Below, piece after piece: positions 1-9,265 of a DNA stretch of 26,977 nucleotides. The first letter of the stretch is position 1. Each line of letters starts with the position of its first letter. This DNA is from Chara braunii (Eukaryota > Streptophyta > Charophyceae > Charales > Characeae), in the NCBI GenBank assembly GCA_003427395.1, contig BFEA01000107.1, forward strand, positions 2,999,207-3,026,183. Direction: 5' to 3'. A program made the translations under genes and the position numbers. The notes under the pieces are model-generated. The model was given only the letters and a program-made list of their open reading frames with translations. It was not told where the DNA came from and did not search any database.

Positions 1-109
1 GCCCTGTCCCGGAAGACTGTTTCCTCTCTCTCTCTCTCCTGTGCATGCATGCATGCATGCATGCAACGTTGCCCTGTCCCGGAAGACTGTTTCCTTTCTC
101 TCTCTCCTT
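1..109. repeat. Duplicated 38-bp block around a GCAT microsatellite
   Basis: The block beginning GCCCTGTCCCGGAAGACTG and running into a CT-rich tail occurs at 1-40 and again at 71-108, 70 bp apart. A tetranucleotide run (GCAT)n at about 43-64 lies between the copies. This is simple tandem duplication and no coding function is visible. Confidence 0.85.
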
Positions 110-1008
110 TTGTGTGCCTTTTTCAAAACTCGAATTGCCAATTTGCTCAGTAGTCTAAGAGCAAGCTAACCATGACAGCTACCTTTCTTCCCCGCACAGA
201 ACACCCCCTCATCAAAACATTAACGTATACAGACCCGGTTCCGGTCCAAATTAGTCCTGATGCCGGGGAATTGTGTTGGGAGGGAAAGAAGGTGGTGACC
301 ATCTCGCACACAGCACAGACTACACACATCGTCGCTCCATGGCTATGGTCGCAGAAGAAAGCACTCCGTGCAGCAGCAACTTAACTTACCTCCTGCTTCC
401 GTTCGACGGAGACGGTAGACCGCAAATAGAGCCGTCTTCTTCACTCCCCGAGAAAGAAAGATCGATGAAATTTGAAATTGTTGAAATAGAAGTGGTAATC
501 GGAAATTTCAAAACAGGACTTGAAACTCGCTCTCGATGTTTTTTTTGGGAGATCGAGCGCACAACTGCCCGCGCCTCCCACTGCGAGACTCCTTTGCAAT
601 GCCACGTTCTCACGTACGTTTATTTACAGTTAAGTAAGTTAAGTATATGCTCTAGGGCCGAGATCCCGCTGGCAAAGAGGATCGTGGCACTAAGTGTCTG
701 AATGTGGACGCGTTTGTGAACAGGTGCGAAAAATTGTGATTGATCTTCGTTTCTGCACCTCTGCGTGCAACACGTCCAGTTTCAGACACTTCTTGCGATG
801 GCATGTCAAGCTGTGAATCGGGCGCCGACTCGTACCAGTACCAGGCAATACTCCGAGGATTGACGTTTCCTACGGCGACTGCTCTGGGGACAAGTCCCAC
901 TAGCAGCGTTGAGTTTGCTCAACGCTCGAATCTGGACGTCTTTGCGGAGATGTGCGGAAAATCGCGTGTCCTTTCCTCAATCGCACCTCTCCACAAACCC
1001 ACCTATCT
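110..1008. other. No recognisable gene
   Basis: Only short open frames (60-142 codons) on both strands are present. None carries a motif I recognise and none shows long uninterrupted coding. One perfect small hairpin is present: AGCGTTGAG (905-913), 4-nt loop, CTCAACGCT (918-926). Otherwise I see nothing. Confidence 0.5.
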
Positions 1009-1106
1009 AGGGCCAGATCCCACTAGCCCCTATTGTTCATTTCTGACCGTTGATCTTCGTAATCGAGGGTGAAAAATGAATAATGCAGGGTAGTGGGATC
1101 TGACCC
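1009..1106. repeat. Imperfect inverted repeat (fold-back, MITE-like)
   Basis: The left arm (about 1009-1047) and right arm (about 1066-1106) are near reverse complements. The longest shared block is AGATCCCACTA on the left against TAGTGGGATCT on the right. Similarity continues inward through ATTGTTCATTT against AAATGAATAAT. The loop is only about 18 bp. The shape is that of a small fold-back element. I do not see convincing target-site duplications. Confidence 0.6.
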
Positions 1107-1904
1107 CAATTGGCCCCTGCAGTGTCGTAGCTGTGGAGTGAGCCTCAGCGTTCGGAGTGAGGCCCAGCGTTCATTGAGACAGGCCTTCGCAACCGGCCCA
1201 GGCAGCACGGATTATGCCCATTGTTGCGGGAAAAAAAAAAAAAAAAAAACCCAGGAATGTCCTCACTGTCCTGACACGTGGACGAGACCGGCTGTCTGCA
1301 GTCTGTCTGACAGTGTGCTATGGTTTTTGTTTTCTTTGAAAAAAAGGAGAATTTTAATCTTCTGTATCGTTTTCAATGTCAGCATTGTCTGTGGAGTAGT
1401 GTAGAGGGCGTGCGACCCGCCTCCGCCGTCGATGGGAATGGGGATCGGTGGTTTTGTTTTTCCTGTATTTTAGCCCTCGAAAATATATGTTTTTTTGGAG
1501 CATCCCATTGGGTGGTCTTTCTTTTGTTTTGCTTGCCGTGTTCCTCTGGGGGTCCCGAACGTGAGTGAAAATCAGACCCATTTTTTTTGTGTTGCTTTTC
1601 ACTCACCTTTCACTCACCTTTGGGTTGTGGCCCATGCGTGGAAGAGAGGCCGAAAACAAAATTTTTCGGTGTTTCCCATCATGAGGGAATGTCAGTCCGT
1701 GTCAGACCCTCGTCCAAGTTGTCTGTAGTCTCCGCAAATGTTTTACATGGGCAATGCTTTTGTCCTCTTCCTTTGACATGCATGTGCCCCCTTATTTTTT
1801 GGGAGGTGTTTGGGAGGGTTCGATCCCCTCACCTACAGCAAATGGTGTATGGAGTTACTCTTGCCCTTGTTTTTTTCCGTTTATTTTCTATATTTCACGC
1901 TGCC
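1107..1904. other. No gene; poly-A run and one long hairpin
   Basis: A run of 19 A residues sits at 1231-1249. An 11-bp perfect inverted repeat GTGAGTGAAAA (1561-1571) / TTTTCACTCAC (1596-1606) encloses 24 nt, followed by a short tandem TTCACTCACCT. A tRNA T-arm-like GAGGGTTCGATCCCCTC lies at about 1815-1831 but has no partner A box. No protein motif was found. Confidence 0.5.
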
Positions 1905-1967
1905 ACCCACCTGTCCCCTACCCGTCCCCCACCCGTCACACTAACCCACCTGTCCCCTACCCGTCCC
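1905..1967. repeat. 39-bp period tandem repeat
   Basis: A 24-bp C-rich block beginning ACCCACCTGTCCCCTACCC is present identically at 1905-1928 and 1944-1967, giving a 39-bp period. On the plus strand it would read as a Pro/Thr-rich peptide, but no gene context supports translation. Confidence 0.8.
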
Positions 1968-2342
1968 TCCAGGTGTCACGGAGTACGTGCACTGGGCGTC
2001 AAACTCACGCCGGGGGAGGTTGAACCTTTCATTCTTTCACAGCCCGCGGAGGAGCATGACTGCAGGCTCGGCAGCCCCAAGGGTTTCTGTCCAGTTCTTT
2101 CTCGAACCCCATGGGTTGCCTGCCTCCTATATTCAGTTCACCATCAATAACCAAGTAGTAATAACATGCTTGGTGTCACACACAGTGCCAACGGACTGTG
2201 ATAGTCCTCTGGATACCCCTGATCGGTATTAGCGGGGTCTATGACCAACACGGGTGTGAGTGTGAGCGCGAGTGGGTTGTGTGTGGTGTGTGGGAGAGTG
2301 TTGGCCATAGCCTCTGCTGCTACTCGATGAAGGGTGGGGGAC
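1968..2342. other. No recognisable gene; GT-rich segment
   Basis: I see no motif-bearing frame here. About 2250-2300 is GT/GA-rich. The sequence leads into the first recognisable codons of the LINE fragment near 2346. Confidence 0.4.
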
Positions 2343-2960
2343 GATGAGAAAGGGAGGCACAGCTACTGGCAGGTCTTGTCGCTACCAAGATAGCCCAGCC
2401 GCAGCGATGGTGGAGAGGCCCTCAGTTTTGGGCCCTCACATAAGGACCTAAAGGGGGCACAGGGATACTTTTTCACAAGGATCTGGATGTGGATATTATT
2501 GATAATTTTGCGGATCCCTTCGGTAGGTTCGTGTGGGTCAAATTTGCAGTCGGGCAAGAGATGGTGGAGAGGCCCTCAGTTTTGGGCCCTCGCAGACGGA
2601 ACTAAAGGGGGCACAGGGATACTTTTCCACAAGGATCTGGATGTGGATATTATTGATAATTTTGCTGATCCCCTCGGTAGGTTCGTGTGGGTCAAATTTG
2701 CAGTCGGCTAAGAAGACTGGGTCATCATGTCTATATACGCACCGATAGTCTATCGGGATCGCATTTCCTTCTTCGAAAACTTACCTGCCTATATTCCAGA
2801 CACAGACAATCTGCTCCTAGCAGCAGACTGGAACACAATCCTCCTCCCAGGACTAGACTCACCGGAAGTTTCAGTAACCAGGCGCGCGATTTTCTGCGCA
2901 AGGCTACTTCAGGGGTTGAATCGGGAGGGCCTGCAGGATTACATGGGTGCCCTTGCTTTT
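2343..2960 (+). pseudogene. Non-LTR retrotransposon (L1-type LINE) APE-like endonuclease fragment
   Basis: Translation gives the N-terminal endonuclease (exonuclease/endonuclease/phosphatase fold) of an L1-type LINE pol. In order it shows a WWRGPQFWALADGTKGG block, GILFHKDLDVDIID, FADPLGRFVWVKFAVG, then WVIMSIYAP and LLLAADWNTILLPGLD. The last block is the position of the family's GD(F/W)N metal/catalytic motif, here ADWN with Gly replaced by Ala. LINE endonucleases nick target DNA to prime reverse transcription. The copy is dead. A 154-bp tandem duplication (2406-2713) shifts the frame because 154 is not a multiple of 3. TAA stops lie in the first copy (2435-2437) and just after the second (2709-2711). 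Recognisable endonuclease sequence fades after LNREGLQDYM near 2945, and no RT follows. Confidence 0.75.
2406..2713 (+). repeat. 154-bp tandem duplication inside the LINE endonuclease
   Basis: Copy 1 (2406-2559) and copy 2 (2560-2713) both begin GATGGTGGAGAGGCCCTCAG and end at CGGGCAAGA / CGGCTAAGA, with only scattered differences. Both copies still encode the same endonuclease stretch, but in different frames. The duplication therefore disrupted the reading frame rather than extending the protein. Confidence 0.95.
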
Positions 2961-3300
2961 CTTGTTTTTCGGAATCAAGGCCGGGGTAATCTTGTGACTA
3001 TTGGTAGCTGGTCGCGCCTTAGCGAGCGCAAAAGATAACTGTTGCCATAGCTTATTTCTTGTTCCGCTGTGGGAAATGGGAATTTTGGCGGGAAAACCTT
3101 TTTGAATTTTCAACTAAGGTCGAGCCCCTGTGGGCTCTTGGAATTTGCTTCGTTTGAAATTTCTTTTTTGCAATTAGGATTTAGATTAGGAATAGGCGCG
3201 TCTCAAATTTTGCTGCACGGCGCTTCTTGCTTGCTCACGCTTTGGCGCATCAGGATCTGTGTTCTGACTTTTCCGTGCCTTAATCTTTGTGCAATAACCC
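2883..3300 (+). repeat. Dispersed repeat, copy 1 (other copy at 13392-13822)
   Basis: About 415 bp from CGCGATTTTCTGCGCAAGG to the CCTTAATCTTTG block recurs in the same orientation at 13392-13822 with small indels, including an extra CAATCGTCGCG-type segment in copy 2. Copy 1 overlaps the end of the LINE endonuclease frame. The frame then continues for about 50 codons to a TAA at 3036-3038, ending near SWSRLSERKR, and the same short tail is open in the other copy. The repeat is probably part of one LINE family or a chimera of it. Confidence 0.85.
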
Positions 3301-3785
3301 ATGCCATATGTGGAACTGAGGGCCACCAGAAGACCTACTTGGCCGCCCTCAGCCCAGGCCAAATAAGGGCGGAAAAGGCCCTTCACGAATTCAGGGCCTG
3401 AGCATGTGACAGTTGACTTTGGTCAACAGTTAGTCCACCTAACAGTTAAAGTCCAAAGGTACCTAGCCCAGGCCGAAGGTCAAGCACACACATTTGTTTG
3501 TACGCAGGTACCCAGACAGCATGAGGTCCAAGGGAGAAGTCTGCAACTGTACAATCCGGGCCTTGAGAAGTGAGTCAATCTGGACGACAAGAGGAAAGGC
3601 ATCCGAGGCCAGACAGCCTCGTCGACTGCTACTTAAGGCTGGCCTCGAGCGAGTCAAGCATTCAGTCTTGCTATGCTGCTATGACGTTGGCTCGACTTTG
3701 ACAACGCTAGCTTCATGCTGGCTGTGCACACTCGTTGTGGACGACGGCACAAGGTGGAGGCGGCCCGCTGGTGCTTCTTCGGTGC
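3301..3785. other. No recognisable gene
   Basis: Short frames only. Small hairpins are visible: TTGGCC/GGCCAA near 3340-3362, and GTTGAC TTTG GTCAAC around 3412-3427, which carries TTGAC W-box-like cores. No coding motif is seen. Confidence 0.4.
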
Positions 3786-4056
3786 ACCATGGCATGCTGA
3801 CGTGGCGCTGCCTCTGGTATATGTGGCGGGCATGCTGACGTGGCGCTGCCTCTGGTATATGTGGCACTGCCTCTGGTCTACGTGGCATGCTGACGTGGTG
3901 CTGCCTCTGGTATATTGGCGTTGCTTCTGGTCTATGTGGCATGCTGACATGGCGCTGCCTCTAGTATATGTGGCGCTGCTCCTGGTCTACGTGGCGCTGC
4001 TATTGGTCTTCGTTGGTGATGTGGCGTATGCCACCTGTCCTGATTGCTGACGTGGC
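3786..4056 (+). repeat. Degenerate minisatellite with repeated ACGT boxes
   Basis: Imperfect units built from GGCATGCTGACGTGGCGCTG and CCTCTGGTATATGTGG recur through this stretch. TGACGTGGC or a one-base variant occurs at 3798-3806, 3836-3844, 3891-3899, 3945-3953 and 4048-4056. TGACGTGGC is the hybrid C-box/G-box core bound by plant bZIP factors. It could therefore be regulatory, for example in a retroelement LTR, but that is inference. The reading frames through it are repeat-derived. Confidence 0.7.
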
Positions 4057-4202
4057 ATTGTCCACGTTGTCTACATGAGGTGACTGGTTGCGAGGAAGAG
4101 GAAGATCGGGATCTGTGGATGTAGAGAATCGAGTACTCACCCGTGGCTGACGTCGTCACTGGAAATCTGTTGTATCTTCAAAGTCTTCATGAGATAAAGT
4201 GT

Positions 4203-4208
4203 CACGTG
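4203..4208 (+). promoter_or_regulatory. G-box CACGTG downstream of the ACGT-rich minisatellite
   Basis: CACGTG within TGTCACGTGGCAC. A TGACGTCG box also lies at 4148-4155. Downstream, 4305-4355 is a pyrimidine-rich tract, as in plant core-promoter Y patches. No clear TATA box is seen. Together these could be the promoter part of an LTR feeding the acidic ORF at 4899, but no LTR partner was found. Confidence 0.25.
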
Positions 4209-4592
4209 GCACTATTGTATGTGACCAGGATTATTCTTATTATCATTGATGATGTAGTGTGGAAAGAAACCCGGAGAAGGAGAGGGATCTGAAGGGTTCT
4301 ATGTATTCTCTCTTCCTCTCCTTTGTCTATTCTTCCTCCACACTCTTCTCTTTTTGGATAATGAAATACTGCTCGAGATATCACTTCACGATCTGGAGAC
4401 TTTCAGACAGATTTTGAAACTACGGTTGATTGATGACTTTTGAGTACCTAACAGACTGGGTTCGCCTCCTCAGGCCACTACCTGGTCATCGACATGACCG
4501 ATTTCACCTTGTGGGATCCGATCGTCCGAAGAGTAGCTGTTGGTAACCTTCTCTCCACAAGCGGTTAAACGGATAGCTGGAAATTCTGAAAT
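4209..4592. other. No gene; pyrimidine-rich tract and leader-like sequence
   Basis: It contains the CT-rich tract 4305-4355 and CTGTTGGTAACCTTCTCTC at 4537-4555. The latter is nearly repeated at 4912-4930, on the far side of the tandem repeats. No protein motif was found. Confidence 0.4.
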
Positions 4593-4897
4593 GAGAGTTT
4601 TGGGCGGTCTGAAAATCCCGAATGGTCATGAAGTGGTAAAAGGTCCGAAGACCCTGAAACCACCTGTTTAGGCAGGCTGCATCCTGAAGTGGTGAAGTGA
4701 GAGTTTTGGGCAGTTTGAAAATCCTGAATGGTCTTGAAGTGGTGAAAGGTTCAAAGACCCTGAAAACCACCTGTTTAGGCAGGCTGCATCCTGAAGTGGT
4801 GAAGGGTGTCCTGAAGTGGTGAAAGGTCTGAAGACCCTGAAAACCATCTGTTTAGGCAGGCTGCATCTTGAAATGGTGAAGGGTGTCTTGAAGTGGT
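4593..4897 (+). repeat. Imperfect tandem repeats, about 106-bp period
   Basis: Unit A starts at 4593 and unit B at 4699, both with GAGAGTTTTGGGC. A shorter unit C begins near 4811. All share CTGTTTAGGCAGGCTGCATC followed by TGAAGTGGTGAAG. The last partial unit runs into the GTG/ATG codons of the acidic ORF, so the repeats sit directly in its leader. Confidence 0.85.
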
Positions 4898-4898
4898 G

Positions 4899-5417
4899 AT
4901 GAAAAATACGACTGTTGTTAACCTTCTCTCAAGAGTGGAGGTGGAAGGAAAAGCCGATGACGAGGAGGAAGAGGAAGAAAGGGAGGAGGCAAGCGAACAG
5001 GAAGAAGAAGAAAATCCGAGGGCGGAATCTGACGACCCCGATTACCATGAGTCGGAGGAGGTCGAGCTGGAAGGAAGTGAGTCAGCCGGATCCGACAGTT
5101 CCAACGAATGGAGTAAGGAGGAAGACGGAGCCACAACCCATAAGAAACGGGAAAGGGTGGAAGGAAAGCGGCCTGTAGAAGAGTCAGACAGACCCGCGGC
5201 GTGGCTACTACAAGGCAATCCGGCGCGTAATCCAGAGCCACCACAGGAGGAGCCCAGAGAGGATGGTGTCACCAACGCGGAGGGATCCAGAAGCCAACGC
5301 CGTAGAACAAGTTCTTCACCGGCTCAATCCTCTCCACCACCGCGACCCACCGTTTGCATACGTGGAGATGTGGGCGCTCGGGCTTCGTCCCCGGTCGTTA
5401 TCCCGCCGTCCCCTTGA
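4899..5417 (+). CDS. Acidic low-complexity protein, gag-like N-terminal region of a retroelement (tentative)
   Basis: The first true ATG is at 4899 and the frame is open about 170 codons to TGA at 5415-5417. After a short hydrophobic start, the first third is a Glu/Asp run (EEEEEEREEASEQEEEE). Ser/Glu-rich sequence follows, then a basic patch KKRERVEGKR, and finally a Pro/Ser/Arg-rich C-terminal half. No enzymatic motif, membrane segment or zinc knuckle is present. It follows the ACGT-box minisatellite and tandem repeats, which could be an LTR and leader, so I suspect the N-terminal part of a retrotransposon gag. A decayed fragment of a nuclear acidic protein is the alternative. No retrotransposon gag core follows. 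Confidence in coding is moderate and in identity low. Confidence 0.4.
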   Translation: MKNTTVVNLLSRVEVEGKADDEEEEEEREEASEQEEEENPRAESDDPDYHESEEVELEGSESAGSDSSNEWSKEEDGATTHKKRERVEGKRPVEESDRPAAWLLQGNPARNPEPPQEEPREDGVTNAEGSRSQRRRTSSSPAQSSPPPRPTVCIRGDVGARASSPVVIPPSP

Positions 5418-6143
5418 TTACCTCACCATCCATCAGCTCACGGGCCACCCTCCGTTCCTTTCTAACAGACATCCTTTCCCACCTTCTCTCTTCCACCAAC
5501 TCTATTCTACCCGCTGCCGTACCAAATACCCTTAAAAGGGTATTTGGCGTGTTTTTTTTGTAGGTCATGCAAGTGCGGCCTCGACCACCCGATGGCGTAC
5601 GCGCAAGAGGAAGCATAGGTCCTCGTCAGGGTAAGCGGCGCGCGTGGGATATTGGTGGCAAGGTGCAACTGTGCGCTACCTGAGCGTGTGCGGCGCCACG
5701 GGTCAGCGGGGCGCCGCGTTTATTTATATTTTATGTTAAAATTATTGTTGCATTACATTTTTGAGGGCGTCAACATTTTTTTTTTTTTTTTGTAGTCCGG
5801 ACGTGATGCTGGGCTCAATGATCGTCACGGCGGCCAGGGGCGTTCGGTGCGCGCCTCCCTGCAGTGGACTTGCGGGCGCGGCGGCGGGCCCGACCCGCAG
5901 GGGCTGGCGAGGCGCCAACAGCCTTGCTGTTCCCCGACACTGTTGCTATTTTATTTTATTTCCCTTATCTATTTTATTTGTCGCGTCCCTAGGGCGAGAG
6001 ACTGCGGTAGGAGCGCGTGGGGGTGTGTTGTATTTGCAGGGTCGCCTGAAGTGCAATTACAAACTGTTTTCGTAGCCACACCCGAGCCGCGCCTGACACC
6101 GTTTTGCCTGGGACGCGGTGCCGTGGGTGTGGCAGGCACCCAA
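5418..6143. other. GC-rich stretch without recognised gene; hairpins
   Basis: Apart from the 5522-5547 hairpin it holds GCGGCGCC (5690-5697) / GGCGCCGC (5710-5717), T-rich runs near 5779-5792, and short open frames without motifs. Confidence 0.4.
5522..5547. repeat. Perfect 12-bp hairpin followed by a T run
   Basis: CCAAATACCCTT (5522-5533), loop AA, AAGGGTATTTGG (5536-5547), then CGTG and eight T residues. The arrangement resembles an intrinsic or Pol III-type terminator. In a nuclear context it could equally be a palindromic target or element end. Confidence 0.6.
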
Positions 6144-6205
6144 GAGCCTAGCTCAGTGGGTATACCCCTGAACTGTTGAAACACAGGTCGGTGCCGAACC
6201 CGGGA
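6144..6205 (+). promoter_or_regulatory. tRNA-like A box / weak B box (possible SINE head)
   Basis: TAGCTCAGTGG at 6149-6159 fits the tRNA A-box/D-arm consensus (TRGYNNANNNG). About 41 bp on, GGTGCCGAACC (6190-6200) is a weak match to the B box GGTTCGANNCC. A complete cloverleaf cannot be drawn, so this is not a functional tRNA gene. It may be the Pol III head of a tRNA-derived SINE. Only one copy lies in the window, so the SINE reading is untested. Confidence 0.25.
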
Positions 6206-6577
6206 GGGCCGCGCGACCCCTCCGAAGTGCTGTAGGGACCCATCACGCACAGGGCCTCCGGGCATCCGATAGAGGTGGGGCTATGCAGCGGAAATTAGCG
6301 TGGCCCCTTGACATACAGGGACTCAGGGGAGGGGAAGGCTCCGCTTGCTGACTAGTCGAAGTCGGATCATATGTCAGCCGCCCGAACCTGGCCTAAAAAA
6401 GGGGCTGGGTCCGCGCGGGGTATTATTAAAGGAAGCCGGCGCTGGGGCCTGCTCGGAGTACGAACGGTCGGTATGGGTACTGCGCAAGGCAGACGTGTAT
6501 GAGTCCGGGAATGGACTCGGACGAGAAGGTAGGACGAGTGCGCGTGGCAGGGGAGGAGAACTCCCAGCGACCCATTG

Positions 6578-6595
6578 AAGCGCCATGGGGCGCTT
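6578..6595. repeat. 7-bp hairpin just upstream of the U6-like RNA
   Basis: AAGCGCC (6578-6584), ATGG loop, GGCGCTT (6589-6595). It occupies the position where a plant U6 promoter would carry its TATA box at about -25. No TATA or USE (TCCCACATCG-type) element is seen there. Confidence 0.5.
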
Positions 6596-6607
6596 GCCAC
6601 GATTGGA

Positions 6608-6713
6608 GTCCTTCGGGACATCCGTTAAAATTGGAACGATACAGAGAAGAGTAGCATGGCCCCTGCGCAAGGATTATACGCATAAATCGGGAGGCGGTCC
6701 GAAGGCCGAAGCG
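6608..6713 (+). ncRNA. U6 spliceosomal snRNA-like sequence (variant or pseudogene)
   Basis: U6 is the catalytic snRNA of the spliceosome. Visible elements, in order: a 5' stem GTCC-TTCG-GGAC (6608-6619); ACATCCG; AAAATTGGAACGAT; the invariant ACAGAGA box that pairs with the 5' splice site (6641-6647); the AGC catalytic triad (6653-6655); the internal stem-loop core GGCCCCTGCGCAAGGAT; then ACGCATAAATCG, which is the plant/green form rather than the animal form. Five T residues follow at 6714-6718. Differences from the usual plant sequence include CCGTTA for CCGATA, AGAGTAGC for AGATTAGC, GATTATACG for GATGACACG, and a GC-rich tail GGGAGGCGGTCC. No USE or TATA is evident upstream. I read it as a diverged or retroposed copy, although the core catalytic residues are intact. 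Confidence 0.8.
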
Positions 6714-6718
6714 TTTTT
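6714..6718 (+). terminator. Pol III-type T5 terminator after the U6-like RNA
   Basis: TTTTT immediately follows the GC-rich 3' tail of the U6-like sequence, at the position where Pol III transcription of U6 ends. Confidence 0.5.
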
Positions 6719-9265
6719 CTGCCGCGTTCAGACATTCGGCTGGCTGTCGGACCGTGCAACGTTAGAGAGCCGGGTTGATGTCAACCCGGGCTGGAGAACG
6801 AGGACAAGCCGGAGCGCAGCGGAGAGGAATGGCCGAACCCGGCCCGGGTCATCGCCCGGGTGTGTTCGAAGGAGTGACGGGCGCTGGAATGGAGTGGCAA
6901 GGTAACGAGCGGAGCATCTGAGCGCTGCAACGAGGCGAAGCGACGAGGGGCGCCCGCGTGCAGCAAACGGGCAGATGCATTGGGATGGGGTTCCGAGCCG
7001 GGTGCGCTCGGTGAAGGAAGGAAGGCACAGGGTGTGTGCGGAGGAAGCCGGACTGCGGGGTGGCGGACGGTAGGGCAGTAAATGAGAGGGGAAATGGATA
7101 TAGACATGGGTCCGGGCCCGATGCATTCAGCGAAAGAGATGAAGGAAGCGAGTTGGGCGAGATCTAAATAGTATAACTCTCTCGTTCCTTAACGAAATCG
7201 AGAGAGAGAAGAGGCATTCCTGGGGTTTTGACCCCGGGCGAATCAGACAGGAGTGTCAGTTTTATTAACAGGTTATTAGTTTGGAAGATTAGTGGAAAGG
7301 AGGTGCGCCGGAGGTGGCAGGAACAAGGAAGATGGAGATGTCGATCTTGCCCGATTCTTCGTGAGAATATGCGAGGGGAGGAGATGAATCGTTGGTCATA
7401 GAGTGGGCGACCCCGTTAGTAGAGTTAGTTTGGTAGGAGAGTAGTAGAAAGGGAGGTAGGCGAGAGAAGGACTGCGCGGGGCTATGGCGGGAACAAAGAA
7501 GGTGGGAGTGAAACAGAAACAGCTCGGTCGCTTCTCGACCGTTTCTTGCGGCTTAAGATGCCAGCCGGGGGTTTTTGCCCATTGCGAACTCAATGAGAGG
7601 GTTAGTTTTGGCCTTGGGTTAGCAGGGTGTGAGTTGGTAAAGATGGAGGTGCGTGGATCTATCGGGGGGATGAGGGAAGTATGTATCTTCCCACGTTTTG
7701 GTGAAAAATTCACTCGAATGTCCTATTTTGTGTTGAGGACGAGTTGCGCGGTGGTGGCGTGAAGGAGAGGCAAGGAAGAACTCAAAACGGGGTGGAGAAG
7801 GGGAAAGGAGTAAGTATCAGGGAGGCAGAGCGACGGGGGCGAGATTCCGGTGGTGTGGAGCTGGCTTGTCTCTAGCGAGAGGCTCGCCCTCGTTCCGTCA
7901 AGTGGGGGATACGCCAACGGGCCGCTGCGCTGGCGCTGCACCCAGCCAAGGCTAGCGGAAAATTCATTCGATTGTGCTCATTATACCAAGCGGTAACAGG
8001 GGACGGGTCACGGGATGGGAGACTTACCTTATCACAAGTGGCCGATATGTTGCCCACCCTACCAACGGGAGTGGCTGCTCCCGACCTAGCTACGAGCGTG
8101 ACTGAGAGGCATGCACCTGGCCAGATTCCGGTGGTAGATCCATTCGATCCTGCTCAACCGAACGGAGGCAGCAATACGGGGTAAACTGCGGGGTTGGAGG
8201 TTCACCTGTAATTCACCCTTGGGCCGCTGCGCTGCTTATCCTATCGTTCGGGACCACTGGCGGTGGACTGTGGGGTTAATATCTGTTGGGCCGGATGCAT
8301 TAGAAAACAGCAGAGGGTCGGCTTCCACGAGGGAGGGGTTAGTATGGTGACGTGAGGGAACGTACTTACCTTGTTGGGGCATACCAGTAATTTGAGTCAG
8401 CGGGCACGGTATCGGGCACAGCGGGGGAGTTGAGGCAAGGCTCCTGAGCCTGGGCAGTGCTCAGCGTGAGTTTCGGAGTGGTGGCGAGCGTTCGACAGGG
8501 CCATGGCTGTGAAAGGGGGGGCTTGAGCGTGTGCCCGTCTAACTGTGGGCCGCCTGAGTCTGGGTACTTGGAGCGTAGCTACGCTGTCTGCCTTTGTGTG
8601 CTATTGTCTATTGCTGCACAGTCACTGCTGGGCTTCTGCCAGCCAGCACTGTGCTGGCTATTGCTGCTGGTAGAGTCAGTTGCGATGTGGTCGAAATACC
8701 GGGGCTATTGCCGGGTGTTCTAATATCCCTGCTGGGGCAGACCTACGGCTGAGGTTGGAGGGACAGGGGTTGCTGTGCGCTGTCTCTCTCTGCGCGCATG
8801 GCCAGAAAGGGTGGTGCACAGGGCCATATTCCAGTGAGAGGATATATTTGGCATGGCACATTCGAGTTGTTAGAAGTGGCGTGAGGTGAGCGGGAAACGG
8901 GAGGGCTGGCCATTAGTTGTGCGTTGTCCCTTCTGTCGATGGTGGTGCAGCGGGGCTGGCTACGAGAGCGAAGGATTACCTGCTAGCCGGGGCACTGCGC
9001 ATCCTACCGCACGGAGTAGCGAGGGCCCGAGGGGAGAGGGTCAATGTTGCGACTTGGAGAGTCGCAAGGAGGGGCTGCTTGACTTCAATCGGACTTGCGG
9101 CTGTGTATTTTGGCCACCATTGCGGGGCCCTCAGGCGTATCAAGAAACCAAGGTCCTCTCTCGCGAGCCTGAGTGCACCATCCTTGGATCTGAGAGTCTG
9201 AAAGCTTCTCTCTCTGCCTTTCTAAATCTAAGTCTAGTCTGGTGGTTCTGAGAGGAAGGCGCCAG
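6719..9265. other. Purine-rich, structured stretch without recognised gene
   Basis: No protein motif was found in any frame. Hairpins include CCGGGTTGA TG TCAACCCGG (6770-6789), CTCTCTCG/CGAGAGAG (about 7180-7210) and CGGTCG CTTCT CGACCG (near 7524-7540). Small repeated phrases link 7840-7990 and 8120-8235: AGATTCCGGTGGT at 7842 and 8123, GGGCCGCTGCGCTG at 7919 and 8221, and ATTCGAT near 7967 and 8143. This could be part of a non-coding element or LTR interior. Confidence 0.45.

Noticed and set aside
1815-1831. tRNA T-arm-like GAGGGTTCGATCCCCTC
   Set aside because: The B box is good, but no A box, anticodon arm or matching acceptor halves exist around it.
7524-7560. U2 snRNA-like start (CTTCTCGACC...GGCTTAAGAT)
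   Set aside because: The resemblance is short and gapped, and the Sm site and branch-recognition sequence are absent.
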